DNA of 64,000 bases from Planococcus glaciei. GTDB taxonomy: Bacteria > Bacillota > Bacilli > Bacillales_A > Planococcaceae. The DNA lies in the NCBI RefSeq assembly GCF_900099655.1, contig NZ_FNDC01000006.1:1947-65946 (forward strand), given 5' to 3'. The notes below the pieces were generated by a model. It searched no databases. It worked only from the letters and a program-made list of their open reading frames with translations, and had not been told where the DNA came from. The position numbers were made by a program, and so were the translations under genes. Position 1 is the first letter of the stretch. Every line of letters starts with the position of its first letter. This document shows positions 24,321 to 33,557 of the stretch, piece by piece.

Positions 24321-25937
24321 ATGACAATGAACCAGATTGCGTCCAAGCATTACCCGCAGGATATCCAGTCTGCAATGGAATTTCCGAACAAGACGATGCC
24401 CGAAATTTTAGCGGAAACAACAGCGAAAATACCGGACCACACAGCACTCAAATTCTACCAGAAGGAAATCAGCTTTAAGGAATTGCATATTTTATCGACC
24501 GTTTTCGCTTCATCGCTCCAAGGGTCCGGCGTGGAAAAAAGCGACCGGGTCGCGATTATGCTGCCCAACTGCCCGCAGTATGTCATTTCGTATTTCGGCG
24601 TTTTAAAGGCGGGAGCGACGGTTACCCAGATCAATCCGATGCTGATGGAAAACGAATTGGTCCATATTTTCAAGGACTCAGGAGCAGAAACAATTGTGGT
24701 ATATGAACCGCTTTACCCTCGCATCAAAGCGATTGCCGGACATACCTCGATAAAAACCATTATTGTCGTGAGCTTTGCCGAAGAACCCGCTCCACTCGAA
24801 GAAGATTATTCGTTTCAGGCATTTATAGAAAAAGGGGATGGGCAGCTAAAGCCGGTTTCGGTTGACCCGGCTGAAGATGTGGCGGTCCTGCAATATACCG
24901 GCGGCACCACCGGACTATCCAAAGGGGCGATGCTTACCCACCGCAATATCGTGGTGAATGCTTATCAGTCGCAGGAATTCTTTAAAAATGAAGTGACGTT
25001 CGGAGAAGAAAGCTGTTTGACGGTCATTCCGCTATTCCATGTGTTTGGCATGACGTCCGCCATGAACCTGTCGATATTAAATGGCTCTAAAAATATTTTG
25101 CTGCCGCGCTTTGATCTGCAGGAAGTGCTGGAGACGATCAAGCGCGAACAGCCGACGACATTCCCGGGAGTGCCGACGATGTACATCGCCATCACGAACC
25201 ACCCGGAAGCGGAGAAATACGGAATCGACAGCATCCATATTTGCAATAGCGGAAGTGCACCGATGCCGCTTGAGACGATGAAGGAATTCGAACGGAAAAC
25301 AGGTGCGAAAATTCTGGAAGGCTACGGCCTCTCGGAAGCCGCTCCAACGACCCATTGCAATCCGCCGTTTGCAGAGCGCAAGCCGGGAAGCATCGGCATC
25401 GGGTTCCCTTCGACCGAATACAAAGTGGTAGATTTGGCGACCGGGACAGAAGAAGTGCCGGTTGGGGAAAAAGGGGAACTGATCATCCGTGGCCCGCAAG
25501 TCATGAAAGGCTACTGGAACATGCCGGAAGAGACGGAAAATGCGCTGCGGGACGGTTGGCTCTTTACCGGCGACATCGCACGGATGGATGAAGACGGCTA
25601 TATTTACATTGTCGACCGCAAGAAAGACTTGATTATTTCAAGCGGCTACAATGTCTATCCGCGCGACATCGAGGAAATTTTATACGAACATCCCGCGGTC
25701 CAAGAAGCGGTGGCGATTGGTGTGGCCGATCCTTACCGGGGAGAAAGCGTAAAAGCCATCATTGTCAAAAAATCCGGGCAGGAAGTGGCTGAAGAAGAAC
25801 TGATCCAATGGTCCAAAGAGAAAATGGCTGCCTATAAAGTGCCGAGAATCATCGAATTCCGTACAGAACTGCCCAAAACGAATGTCGGGAAAATTCTGCG
25901 GCGGGCACTTCGTGATGAAGCGGCAGCCAAAGAATAA
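24321..25937 (+). CDS. Long-chain fatty acid-CoA ligase (acyl-AMP forming), first copy
   Basis: A 538-residue adenylate-forming ligase that activates a carboxylic acid to its CoA thioester in the cytosol. Visible motifs: P-loop YTGGTTGLSKGAM (A3), EGYGLSEAAPTTH (A5), GWLFTGDIARMDEDGYIYIVDRKKD (A7-A8) and the catalytic Lys near the C-terminus in NVGKILRRALRD. It lies 37 bp after the dehydrogenase, in the operon. Chain length specificity cannot be read. GGGGGAACGTAG precedes the ATG. Confidence 0.92.
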   Translation: MTMNQIASKHYPQDIQSAMEFPNKTMPEILAETTAKIPDHTALKFYQKEISFKELHILSTVFASSLQGSGVEKSDRVAIMLPNCPQYVISYFGVLKAGATVTQINPMLMENELVHIFKDSGAETIVVYEPLYPRIKAIAGHTSIKTIIVVSFAEEPAPLEEDYSFQAFIEKGDGQLKPVSVDPAEDVAVLQYTGGTTGLSKGAMLTHRNIVVNAYQSQEFFKNEVTFGEESCLTVIPLFHVFGMTSAMNLSILNGSKNILLPRFDLQEVLETIKREQPTTFPGVPTMYIAITNHPEAEKYGIDSIHICNSGSAPMPLETMKEFERKTGAKILEGYGLSEAAPTTHCNPPFAERKPGSIGIGFPSTEYKVVDLATGTEEVPVGEKGELIIRGPQVMKGYWNMPEETENALRDGWLFTGDIARMDEDGYIYIVDRKKDLIISSGYNVYPRDIEEILYEHPAVQEAVAIGVADPYRGESVKAIIVKKSGQEVAEEELIQWSKEKMAAYKVPRIIEFRTELPKTNVGKILRRALRDEAAAKE

Positions 25938-26010
25938 GCTTTATGAAAGAAACAGCCTGACGCCTCTTGCTGTTCCCTTTTTTTACCGAATTTTGGAAGG
26001 GTGTGCACGT

Positions 26011-26736
26011 GTGCCGAAACTCCATCTCTTATTGAAAAAAGAAGAAATTGACGAAGCGCGGATGCAGGAAGACAAGACAGCGATCATTTTTGATGTGCTG
26101 CTGGCCACATCCACAATAGCCGCCTGTTTTTGGCATGGCGCCAAGGAAGTGATTCCGGTGCTGGACGGCGACGAAGCGAGAAAACAGGCAGCAGGACGGG
26201 AAACCGACAGCTTTTGCTTAGTAGGAGAATACAACGGAAAGACGATTGAAGGATTTCTGGACCCGAACCCCTTGCAATTTAAAAAGCAGATTGCCGGAAA
26301 AACGGTTGTTTTGTCGACAACCAATGGCACCGTAGCCATCCGAAAAGCAGCCGGTGCCAATAAAGTCTATACCGCTTCATTATTGAACGGCAGCGCTGTA
26401 GCCGATAAAATTGCCGCTGAGCACCAGGAAGAAACGATTGTCGCTGTTTGCTCGGGATCCGGCGGCGAGTTTTGCCTGGAAGATTTTTTCGGGGCCGGCT
26501 ATTTTGTCGATTGCCTGATGCGGCAAACTTCGCATTGGGAACTGACGGATTCCGCAAAAGCGGCCCGCATTTTCTATGAAACCAATAAATGCAATAGCCG
26601 ACAATTATTGAAACAGTCGCGTGTCGGTGAAATGTTGATGAGTCTCGGATTTGAAGAAGAAATCGATTTTGTGGCAGAAGCTTCAAAGATTTCGCATGTT
26701 CCATGGCTAAAGAATGGAAAGCTCGTCATTGATTAA
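26011..26736 (+). CDS. ComB-family (2-phosphosulfolactate phosphatase-like) protein
   Basis: A 241-residue protein of the ComB family, Mg-dependent phosphatases that release phosphate from 2-phosphosulfolactate. Family features include an early IIFDVLLATSTIA segment, LSTTNGTVAIRKA in the middle, and CSGSGGEFCLEDFFGAGYFVD. In Bacillus such enzymes are linked to sulfolactate in spores; here the gene sits inside an acyl-CoA operon with no other sulfolactate genes in view. The start is GTG 26011, with GGAAGGG 9 bp upstream. It may act on a different phosphorylated 2-hydroxy acid; that is inference. Confidence 0.82.
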   Translation: MPKLHLLLKKEEIDEARMQEDKTAIIFDVLLATSTIAACFWHGAKEVIPVLDGDEARKQAAGRETDSFCLVGEYNGKTIEGFLDPNPLQFKKQIAGKTVVLSTTNGTVAIRKAAGANKVYTASLLNGSAVADKIAAEHQEETIVAVCSGSGGEFCLEDFFGAGYFVDCLMRQTSHWELTDSAKAARIFYETNKCNSRQLLKQSRVGEMLMSLGFEEEIDFVAEASKISHVPWLKNGKLVID

Positions 26737-26755
26737 AAAACAAGGAGGAATTGGA

Positions 26756-27547
26756 ATGGAAAAAGAACACGTTATTGTCAAACTGATGGATGGGGTTTTG
26801 TCGCTGCAGCTGAACCGGCCGGAAAGCTTGAATGCGTTCAGCCCGGAAATGATTTTGCGCTTAACCGAGGAAATCAAGGCTGCCGGAAGCAATCCGGAAG
26901 TCGGGGCTGTGATTTTGTCAGGAGCAGGACGCTCATTTTCAGCGGGCGGCGATGTGAAAACAATGGGGCAGGCTGGACCTTCGGGAACGTACGACCATAT
27001 CGGCAAACTGAACGAATTGGTGCTGGCAATGCGTGCACTTGAAAAGCCGATCGTTGCAGCAGTCCATGGTTTTGCAGCAGGAGCGGCATTTAATTTGGCG
27101 CTCGCCAGCGATCTGATTGTGGCGGCAGAAGACAGCAAATTTGTTATGAGCTTTGCACAGGTTGGGCTGATTTCCGATGGAGGCGGCCTTTATTTCCTGA
27201 CCCGTTTGGTCGGGCCGTACCGGGCAAAAGAACTGTTCTTTAGCGCGGAGCCGATGACAGCTGAACGGGCGAAAGAATGGGGAATCGTTAACCACTTATA
27301 TCCACTGGCAGAACTGGAACAGGGAGCATTTGGGCTGGCGGCACGCTTAGCAGCCGGTCCGTCACGCACCTTTGGGCTAATGAAAAAGATTGCCGACCAG
27401 GCAAGCACGGCTGGCCTTCCGGAAATTTTGGAACAGGAAAGAATCACGCAGGCCATGCTGGTGACGACCGAGGATCATCTGGAAGGCGTCTCGGCGTTCA
27501 AAGAAAAACGGAAACCGGATTTTAAGAAAAAGCAGGAAGTTCTGTAA
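26756..27547 (+). CDS. Enoyl-CoA hydratase/isomerase (crotonase)
   Basis: A 263-residue crotonase-fold enzyme. The oxyanion-hole residues are in SAGGDVKTM and in AAGAAFNLALASDL, and the helix with SFAQVGLISDGGGLYFLTRLVG follows. One expected acidic catalytic residue is replaced by Asp/Gly (SDGGG), a pattern common in isomerase or atypical members. It probably hydrates or isomerises the enoyl-CoA made by the operon's dehydrogenase. CAAGGAGG precedes ATG 26756, 19 bp after the ComB stop. Confidence 0.9.
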   Translation: MEKEHVIVKLMDGVLSLQLNRPESLNAFSPEMILRLTEEIKAAGSNPEVGAVILSGAGRSFSAGGDVKTMGQAGPSGTYDHIGKLNELVLAMRALEKPIVAAVHGFAAGAAFNLALASDLIVAAEDSKFVMSFAQVGLISDGGGLYFLTRLVGPYRAKELFFSAEPMTAERAKEWGIVNHLYPLAELEQGAFGLAARLAAGPSRTFGLMKKIADQASTAGLPEILEQERITQAMLVTTEDHLEGVSAFKEKRKPDFKKKQEVL

Positions 27548-27581
27548 GAATGGCTTGAAAATCGCCGAAGGGAGAAACGGA

Positions 27582-29255
27582 ATGGACACTACCCATTTTA
27601 AATTTTGGCCAAGTCGAGTATCGAAAACTATAACTGTTCCTGAAACCACTTTATACGACAATTTCGCTATGTCCACCAAAAAGTATTCGCAAAAAGCAGC
27701 GTTGTATTATTACGGTGCGGAGTATACGTATGCGCAATTAAAAGAAGAAATTGATGCACTGGCCGGTTATTTGGAGAAGAAGGTGGGTGTTTCAAAAGGG
27801 GAGCGGGTGCTGCTGTTTATGCAAAATTCACCCCAGTTCCTGATTAGCTATTACGCCATTCTGCGGCTGCGCGCAGTTGTAGTGCCCGTCAATCCAATGA
27901 ATACGGCAGAAGAACTGGAATTCTACATCCAGGACGGCGAAATCCGCTGCGGCATTATCGGCCAAGAGCTGTATGGAAGAATTGAAGAACTGAAGGAAAC
28001 AGCGGTGCTTGAATCCGTTATTACGGCAGCTTATTCGGAATACGCCTCTGCAGAAGACGAGGTCGGCAATCGGCCGCCGGTTGTTGAGGAAGCCGTCCGG
28101 AGTTTTGCGCACGCAACGCCTTGGAAGCAGGCAGTTGAAGCGGGGCATGAGCCTTCCGAATACTCGGGAGAAGCGTCCGATATTGCGGTGATGCCATATA
28201 CTTCGGGAACAACCGGGTTGCCGAAAGGCTGCATCCATACAAACTGCTCGGTGCAGGCGAATACGGTAGGGACGTTTCACTGGATGAATGTTACGTCCGA
28301 TGCGGTCGTTTTGGCCACTTTGCCGCTGTTTCATGTGACCGGCATGGTCCACAGCATGCACATGCCGATTTACGCCGGAGCCGCCATGGTGATAATGACC
28401 CGTTGGGACCGCGAGTATGCGGCCAAAGCGATTGAAACCTATCAATGCACGCATTGGATCAACATCAGTACGATGATCATCGATTTCTTATCGAATCCGC
28501 GTCTGGGTGAATTTAAACTTACATCGCTGCAGGTGATTGGAGGCGGCGGTGCACCATTGCCGGCAGCGGTCGGTGAAAAACTGACGGAGACAATCGGCTT
28601 GAAATACGTGGAGGGCTACGGGTTGTCAGAAACGATTTCCCAAACCCATTTCAATCCGCCGGACCGGCCAAAGCTGCAGTGCCTGGGCATTCCTTCGTTT
28701 GATGTGGATGCACGGATCATTGACCCTTCTACCGGTGAGGAATTGGAAACCGGAAAAGAAGGGGAACTGGTTATCCGCGGTCCGCAAGTCTTTAGCGGCT
28801 ATTACAACCGCGACGACGATAACCGGAACTCTTTTATTGACCTGGAGGGGCTTTCGTTCTTCCGGACGGGTGATATTGCCAGACGCGATGAAGAAGGCTA
28901 TTACTTTATGGTTGACCGGGTTAAGCGGATGATCAATGCTTCCGGTTTTAAAGTCTGGCCGACCGAAGTCGAATCGCTGCTTTATAAGCATCCGGCCGTC
29001 CAGCAGGCATGCGTCGTCGGAATTCCCGATCCGCGGAGAGGCGAAACGGTCAAAGCTTTTGTCATCTTAAATGACGGGCATGAAGGAAAGATTTCGGAAG
29101 AAGAAATCATCGAATGGGCGAAAAATGAAATGGCGGCGTATAAATATCCGCGTGTCATTGAGTTCCGGAAATCTTTTCCCACAACCAGCAGCGGGAAAAT
29201 TCTATGGCGCAAACTGCAGGAAGAAGAAAGGCAAAAATCCGAGGAGGTTTTGTAG
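27582..29255 (+). CDS. Acyl-CoA synthetase (acyl-AMP forming), second copy
   Basis: A 557-residue adenylate-forming ligase, clearly distinct from the copy at 24321. P-loop PYTSGTTGLPKGCIHTN, EGYGLSETISQTHFNPP, the TGDIARRDEEGYYFMVDRVKRM hinge, and the C-terminal SSGKILWRKL Lys region. Its 17-residue N-terminal extension (THFKFWPSRVSKTI) and the Val/Arg in place of the usual RKKD set it apart. Two ligases in one operon suggest two acid substrates or two activation steps. GAAGGGAG precedes ATG 27582. The phosphotriesterase gene starts at the next base after its stop. Confidence 0.9.
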   Translation: MDTTHFKFWPSRVSKTITVPETTLYDNFAMSTKKYSQKAALYYYGAEYTYAQLKEEIDALAGYLEKKVGVSKGERVLLFMQNSPQFLISYYAILRLRAVVVPVNPMNTAEELEFYIQDGEIRCGIIGQELYGRIEELKETAVLESVITAAYSEYASAEDEVGNRPPVVEEAVRSFAHATPWKQAVEAGHEPSEYSGEASDIAVMPYTSGTTGLPKGCIHTNCSVQANTVGTFHWMNVTSDAVVLATLPLFHVTGMVHSMHMPIYAGAAMVIMTRWDREYAAKAIETYQCTHWINISTMIIDFLSNPRLGEFKLTSLQVIGGGGAPLPAAVGEKLTETIGLKYVEGYGLSETISQTHFNPPDRPKLQCLGIPSFDVDARIIDPSTGEELETGKEGELVIRGPQVFSGYYNRDDDNRNSFIDLEGLSFFRTGDIARRDEEGYYFMVDRVKRMINASGFKVWPTEVESLLYKHPAVQQACVVGIPDPRRGETVKAFVILNDGHEGKISEEEIIEWAKNEMAAYKYPRVIEFRKSFPTTSSGKILWRKLQEEERQKSEEVL

Positions 29256-30251
29256 ATGGCAAAACAAGTAGAAACGGTAACCGGGCCCATTGCTCCGGAA
29301 GCGATGGGAAAGACCTTGATCCACGAACATTTCATTTTCGGCTATCCGGGGTTTCATGGAGACGTAACCCTTGGGCCGTTCAACCGGGAAGCTGCCGTGG
29401 AAGCCGGAGTGCAGGCTGCGAAAAAGATGATAGCCCATGGCGTGCAGACGGTCGTCGATCCAACGCCGAATGAATGCGGACGGGACCCGGAAGTGTTAAA
29501 AGAAATTTCTGAAGAGAGCGGACTGCAGATCATTTGCGCCACCGGCTATTATTACGAAGGCGAAGGGGCGACGCCTTATTTTAAATTCCGGGCCTCTCTC
29601 GGCACTGCTGAACAGGAAATCGGTGAAATGTTCTCTGCGGAAATCAAAGAAGGCATTGGCGGAACGAATATCAAACCCGGCATCATCAAACTGGCTTCCA
29701 GTAAAGACGCCATCACGGATTACGAAAAAATGTTCTTTAGAGCTGCAGCACAAGCCCAAAGAGAAACCGGCATCACGTTATTGACGCACACCCAGGAAGG
29801 CACCATGGGGCCGGAACAGGCGCAGCTTCTATTAGAGCTCGGTGCCAACCCTGCAGGCATTGTCATCGGCCATATGTGCGGCAATACGGATCCGGCTTAC
29901 CATAAGCGTACGCTCGAAACCGGCGTGAACATCGCTTTTGACCGCTTTGGCCTGCAAGGCATGGTCGGAGCTCCATTCGACCATCAGCGCATCACCACGC
30001 TGCTTGAGCTGTTGGCTTCGGGATACGAAGACCAAATTATGCTTTCGCATGATTCCATCAGCATGTGGCTGGGCCGGCCGCCGGTCATTCCCGATGCGGC
30101 ACTGGGCGCAATCGCAAACTGGCATCCAACGCATTTATTTGAAACAGTGATTCCCGAGCTCCAAAAAGCAGGCGTGACCGATGCGCAGCTCGATAAAATG
30201 TTTATGGAAAATCCGAAAAAATTATTTGCTGCAGAAACTGTAGCAGTTTAG
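29256..30251 (+). CDS. Phosphotriesterase-family metal-dependent hydrolase
   Basis: A 331-residue amidohydrolase-superfamily barrel with a complete binuclear metal site: His23 and His25 (HEH), the carbamylated Lys145, His178 (THTQ), His206 (GHMC) and Asp266 (SHDS). Family members hydrolyse lactones, esters or phosphotriesters; many are mainly lactonases. Immediate coupling to an acyl-CoA synthetase (stop and start adjacent) suggests that it opens a lactone or ester to the acid that is then activated. GAGGTTTTG-type ribosome site lies within the preceding gene. Last gene before the operon terminator. Confidence 0.88.
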   Translation: MAKQVETVTGPIAPEAMGKTLIHEHFIFGYPGFHGDVTLGPFNREAAVEAGVQAAKKMIAHGVQTVVDPTPNECGRDPEVLKEISEESGLQIICATGYYYEGEGATPYFKFRASLGTAEQEIGEMFSAEIKEGIGGTNIKPGIIKLASSKDAITDYEKMFFRAAAQAQRETGITLLTHTQEGTMGPEQAQLLLELGANPAGIVIGHMCGNTDPAYHKRTLETGVNIAFDRFGLQGMVGAPFDHQRITTLLELLASGYEDQIMLSHDSISMWLGRPPVIPDAALGAIANWHPTHLFETVIPELQKAGVTDAQLDKMFMENPKKLFAAETVAV

Positions 30252-30285
30252 AGAAAAGGGCTGGAATTCAGCCCTTTTTTTATTT
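30252..30285 (+). terminator. Terminator of the acyl-CoA operon
   Basis: Hairpin AAAAGGGCTG with its inverse around AATT, then T7. Confidence 0.88.
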
Positions 30286-30422
30286 TGGGTCAGTAGCATT
30301 GATGCGTTTTCAATCTTTCGATCAAAGGTAATCATAAGTTCAACATATATGGAAATTTAAGCATATTGAACGAGACGAAAACAAGCAGGTGCGGGTATAT
30401 GTAAGAAAAAGGAGGAGTAGCG

Positions 30423-31622
30423 ATGAATACATTCAATTCCGGAGAAGCAGAGTTGTTCACAGAAAAGTTCATTCAAAACCCTTATCCTGCTTATGCAAAG
30501 CTTCGTGAAATGGATCCTGTTCACCAAGTGAGGTTTCCGGACGGCCAGAAAGGCTGGCTGATTACGGATTATGAAGACGCGGCTGCCGTATTAAAAGATC
30601 AGCGCTTTATCAAAGACTATTCGAAGCTGTTTGGCGGGACGATGGATCAAATGTCCGTTTTTACACAGAATATGCTGTTTTCCGATCCGCCGGACCATAA
30701 AAGGCTGCGCGGCTTGGCGCAAAAAGCGTTCACCCCTAAAATGATTTCAGGGATGCGGGACCGGATTCAGGAAATTGCCGATGAATTGCTGGATGGGATG
30801 GAGAACAAAAAAAACATCAATTTGATTGATGATTTTGCGTTTCCATTGCCGATTAGTGTTATTTGCGAAATTTTGGGCGTGCCGGTAGAAGACCGCGACA
30901 AGTTCCGGCTTTGGTCGAATTCGTTGATTGAAGGCACAAGCGGAGAAATAGGGGTCAGTGTTTACGAACATATGACGCAGTTTATCCAATACTTAGGCGA
31001 ATGGTTTGCGAAAGTGCATGAGCAGCCCGGAGATGATTTGATCAGCAATTTGATCATTGCCGAAGAAGAAGGGGACCGGCTGACTCAAAAAGAATTGTAT
31101 GGTGTCGTCTCATTGCTGATTATTGCGGGGCATGAAACGACCGTCAATTTGATCGGCAATACAGTACTGGCATTGCTGGCACACCCAGAGCAGCAGCAGA
31201 AGCTCAGAGAGCAGCCGGAACTGATTGCCCAAGCGATCGAAGAGTCGCTTCGGTATAACGGACCGGTTGAATTCAGCACGTCCCGCTGGGCAAGTGAAGA
31301 CATGGAATTCAAAGGCAAGCGGTTCCAAAGAGGCGATTTGGTGGTGGTGTCGCTGAATGCCGCCAATCACGACCCTGAAAAGTTCAACGATCCAGAGGTT
31401 TTTGATATTACCCGGGAAAAAAGCCCGCATTTGGCTTTTGGCATGGGCATCCATTTTTGCTTGGGAGCGCCGCTTGCCCGGCTCGAAGGAGAAATCGCCA
31501 TTTCCAGTTTGCTGGAGCGTTTTCCGAAAATGAGATTGGCAGTGAATGAAAGCGAACTCGTTTGGCGGCCGGGAATGATTGTCCGAGGCGTCAAAGAAAT
31601 CCCATTAGCCATTGAAGAGTAA
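30423..31622 (+). CDS. Cytochrome P450 (CYP107/CYP109-like)
   Basis: A 399-residue soluble monooxygenase. Heme-binding motif FGMGIHFCLGAPLAR with the thiolate ligand Cys346, oxygen-activation motif AGHETT at 235-240 and the K-helix ExxR as ESLR at 274-277. Such enzymes hydroxylate fatty acids, terpenoids or macrolides using ferredoxin electrons; no dedicated redox partner gene is adjacent. It has its own AAAGGAGGAG site and probably its own promoter in the 137-bp gap. It may supply a hydroxylated substrate to the upstream catabolic operon; that is inference. Confidence 0.93.
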   Translation: MNTFNSGEAELFTEKFIQNPYPAYAKLREMDPVHQVRFPDGQKGWLITDYEDAAAVLKDQRFIKDYSKLFGGTMDQMSVFTQNMLFSDPPDHKRLRGLAQKAFTPKMISGMRDRIQEIADELLDGMENKKNINLIDDFAFPLPISVICEILGVPVEDRDKFRLWSNSLIEGTSGEIGVSVYEHMTQFIQYLGEWFAKVHEQPGDDLISNLIIAEEEGDRLTQKELYGVVSLLIIAGHETTVNLIGNTVLALLAHPEQQQKLREQPELIAQAIEESLRYNGPVEFSTSRWASEDMEFKGKRFQRGDLVVVSLNAANHDPEKFNDPEVFDITREKSPHLAFGMGIHFCLGAPLARLEGEIAISSLLERFPKMRLAVNESELVWRPGMIVRGVKEIPLAIEE

Positions 31623-31717
31623 AGGCCGGATGCCATTCCGGTCTTTTTTATGTCCGCGTTTGCAGTTTCATGAGAGGGGGAAAAGTAGGCTATCTGAAAA
31701 AGAAAGAAGGGGTCCGG

Positions 31718-33013
31718 TTGAAGCCCGTTTCGTACGTTTTAAAAGAAAAAATTTGGATTATACCAGCTGTATACAGCGTAGCGGCGATTCTTCTTTCACT
31801 GGCCACGTTCTATGCCGACTTGTATTTGGTAGAGCGGTTTATCGATCGAATTCCTTCTATTTTTTTGACAAAAGTAGCTGAAGGGCAAACAATCCTCGGA
31901 ATTTTAACAGCTGCTATGCTAACAATGACCACATTTACGTTTTCGACTGTACTCGTTGTCCTGACGATGTACACTTCCCAATTCTCCCCTCGTGCTCCTG
32001 AAAACTTTATTCAGAGCGCCACCACCCGGCATGTCCTCGGCATATTCGTCGGAGGATTTATTTTCAATATGCTGTCGCTTCTTTATATGCAGGAAGATGT
32101 GTTTGACCATGAAGTCCTTTCCACAACCGCCGGTATACTGATTGTCTTTTTCTGTATTGCGACCTTTGCTTATTACATTCATTTTGTGGCTTCAAACGTC
32201 CAAGTCAGCACGTTAACCAATAAGCTGACAGCGGATGCGGAACAAGTAATTGCCCAATACTTGGATCTTTACGAACAAAAGCATGTGTCGGAGGAAAATT
32301 GGCAAGCTCGGAATCTGGAAGAAACAGTAAAAGCGACGCGGGCTGGGTACATTCACTTTATCGACTTATCGCGTTTAATGGAGTTGGCTGAAGAAAATGA
32401 CGGTGCTATTGAAGTGATTGTTAAAATTGGCGATTACGTTTATGAAGGAAAACCGGTTTTTCATCTTTATTCTGAACAGAAAATGGATTTGCCGTTCACT
32501 GACTATATAACCATAGGTGATGAACGGACGGCAGACCAGGATCTGGGATATGCCATCCAAAAAATTACGGAAGTCGCCGTACGGGCCACTTCACCCGGGA
32601 GGCAAGATCCAAATACAGCAAAAGATATTTTAGTCCGGCTGGGCCATTTACTTGGCGAAATGAGCCATTTGAAGACGGATGGTTTGGTGTTAACGGATGA
32701 ACGAGGCCATAACCGGCTGCTTTACCGTTTTGAATCGTACAGCGATATTTTGTACAAAACATTTTATCAGATATCTTACCACAGCAAGAAAGACGTTTCG
32801 GTTCATTCTTCGATGACGGATGCATTGATTGTCACAGCTGCTTTGGCCCCTGAATTGCGGTACGACACAATCTGGAGAATCCAACTTTATTTATTAGAAG
32901 CCATCAATGACGGGGAATTGAAGTCCCTCGACAGGGATTTCCTACAAAAGAAAGTGGACGAGCTCGCTGACATCACTGGCCATGAGTCCGTTTTGCTTCA
33001 AAAGATGAACTGA
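31718..33013 (+). CDS. DUF2254 family membrane protein
   Basis: A 431-residue protein with four membrane helices in its first 170 residues (KIWIIPAVYSVAAILLSLAT, then LTAAMLTMTTFTFSTVLVVL and two more) and a large C-terminal soluble part. This is the DUF2254 layout; function is unknown. TTG 31718 is chosen because AAGGGGTCCGG precedes it and homologous proteins begin close to the first helix. An in-frame ATG at 31670 would add 16 basic residues but has no ribosome site. Confidence 0.8.
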   Translation: MKPVSYVLKEKIWIIPAVYSVAAILLSLATFYADLYLVERFIDRIPSIFLTKVAEGQTILGILTAAMLTMTTFTFSTVLVVLTMYTSQFSPRAPENFIQSATTRHVLGIFVGGFIFNMLSLLYMQEDVFDHEVLSTTAGILIVFFCIATFAYYIHFVASNVQVSTLTNKLTADAEQVIAQYLDLYEQKHVSEENWQARNLEETVKATRAGYIHFIDLSRLMELAEENDGAIEVIVKIGDYVYEGKPVFHLYSEQKMDLPFTDYITIGDERTADQDLGYAIQKITEVAVRATSPGRQDPNTAKDILVRLGHLLGEMSHLKTDGLVLTDERGHNRLLYRFESYSDILYKTFYQISYHSKKDVSVHSSMTDALIVTAALAPELRYDTIWRIQLYLLEAINDGELKSLDRDFLQKKVDELADITGHESVLLQKMN

Positions 33014-33055
33014 AAACTAATTATTCTAAAAAGTCAAGAAAATTTTTATAAATAT

Positions 33056-33081
33056 GATTAATAAAAAATAAGAGCGGGTAA
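33056..33081 (+). promoter_or_regulatory. Sigma-B-like promoter before the DUF2512 gene
   Basis: GATTAA, 14 bp, GGGTAA: close to the sigma-B consensus GTTTAA-N12-15-GGGWAT. It lies 36 bp before the start codon. Confidence 0.4.
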
Positions 33082-33116
33082 AAAATCAATAACAACAAAT
33101 AAAGGAGGCAAGGAAG

Positions 33117-33521
33117 ATGAATCACGTAAAAGCATTGGCCATGAAGTTCGTTATGATTGCAGCAGTCTTACTTATTATCCTCACTTTACTGTTTGATGTT
33201 CCTTTCGCTGACACCTTATGGATTAGCCTAGTGTTAACCTTAGTTGCATACGTAATGGGCGATTTGATGATTTTCCGAAAAGCAGGAAATCGTTCAGACC
33301 AGAACAAACGCAATGCCATTGCTACGGTATCTGATATAGTCGTCGCGTTCCTGGTCATTTGGCTAATGGGGGATGCACTGGTCGGCAATAATGTCGATAT
33401 TATCACTCCGGCGATTATTTCGGCTCTTGTTATTGGCGGCGGGGAATGGTTCTTCCACAAATACCTTGACCGCAGCGTCTTCCCTGAAAAGCATGATACA
33501 ACAGGCACAGCAACTCGATAA
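33117..33521 (+). CDS. DUF2512 (YndM-like) membrane protein
   Basis: A 134-residue protein with four predicted membrane helices (about residues 8-28, 30-50, 60-80 and 85-110) and a C-terminal tail with YLDRSVFPEKH. This matches the YndM/DUF2512 family, of unknown function and often stress-induced in Bacillus. AAAGGAGGCAAGGAAG precedes the ATG. A sigma-B-like promoter is upstream. The terminator just after the stop has been duplicated by a noncoding element (see 33558). Confidence 0.85.
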   Translation: MNHVKALAMKFVMIAAVLLIILTLLFDVPFADTLWISLVLTLVAYVMGDLMIFRKAGNRSDQNKRNAIATVSDIVVAFLVIWLMGDALVGNNVDIITPAIISALVIGGGEWFFHKYLDRSVFPEKHDTTGTATR

Positions 33522-33525
33522 AATA

Positions 33526-33557
33526 AAAAAAGACTCCTTCACAGGAGTCTTTTTTCA
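33526..33557. terminator. Terminator, left copy of a 32-bp direct repeat
   Basis: Hairpin GACTCCT-TCAC-AGGAGTC with A6 and T6 flanks, followed by CA. The 32 bp are repeated exactly at 34155-34186. Functions for the plus-strand DUF2512 gene. Confidence 0.9.

Noticed and set aside
30286..30422. Sigma-B promoter before the P450 (GGGTAT at about 30396)
   Set aside because: No matching -35 at the proper distance.
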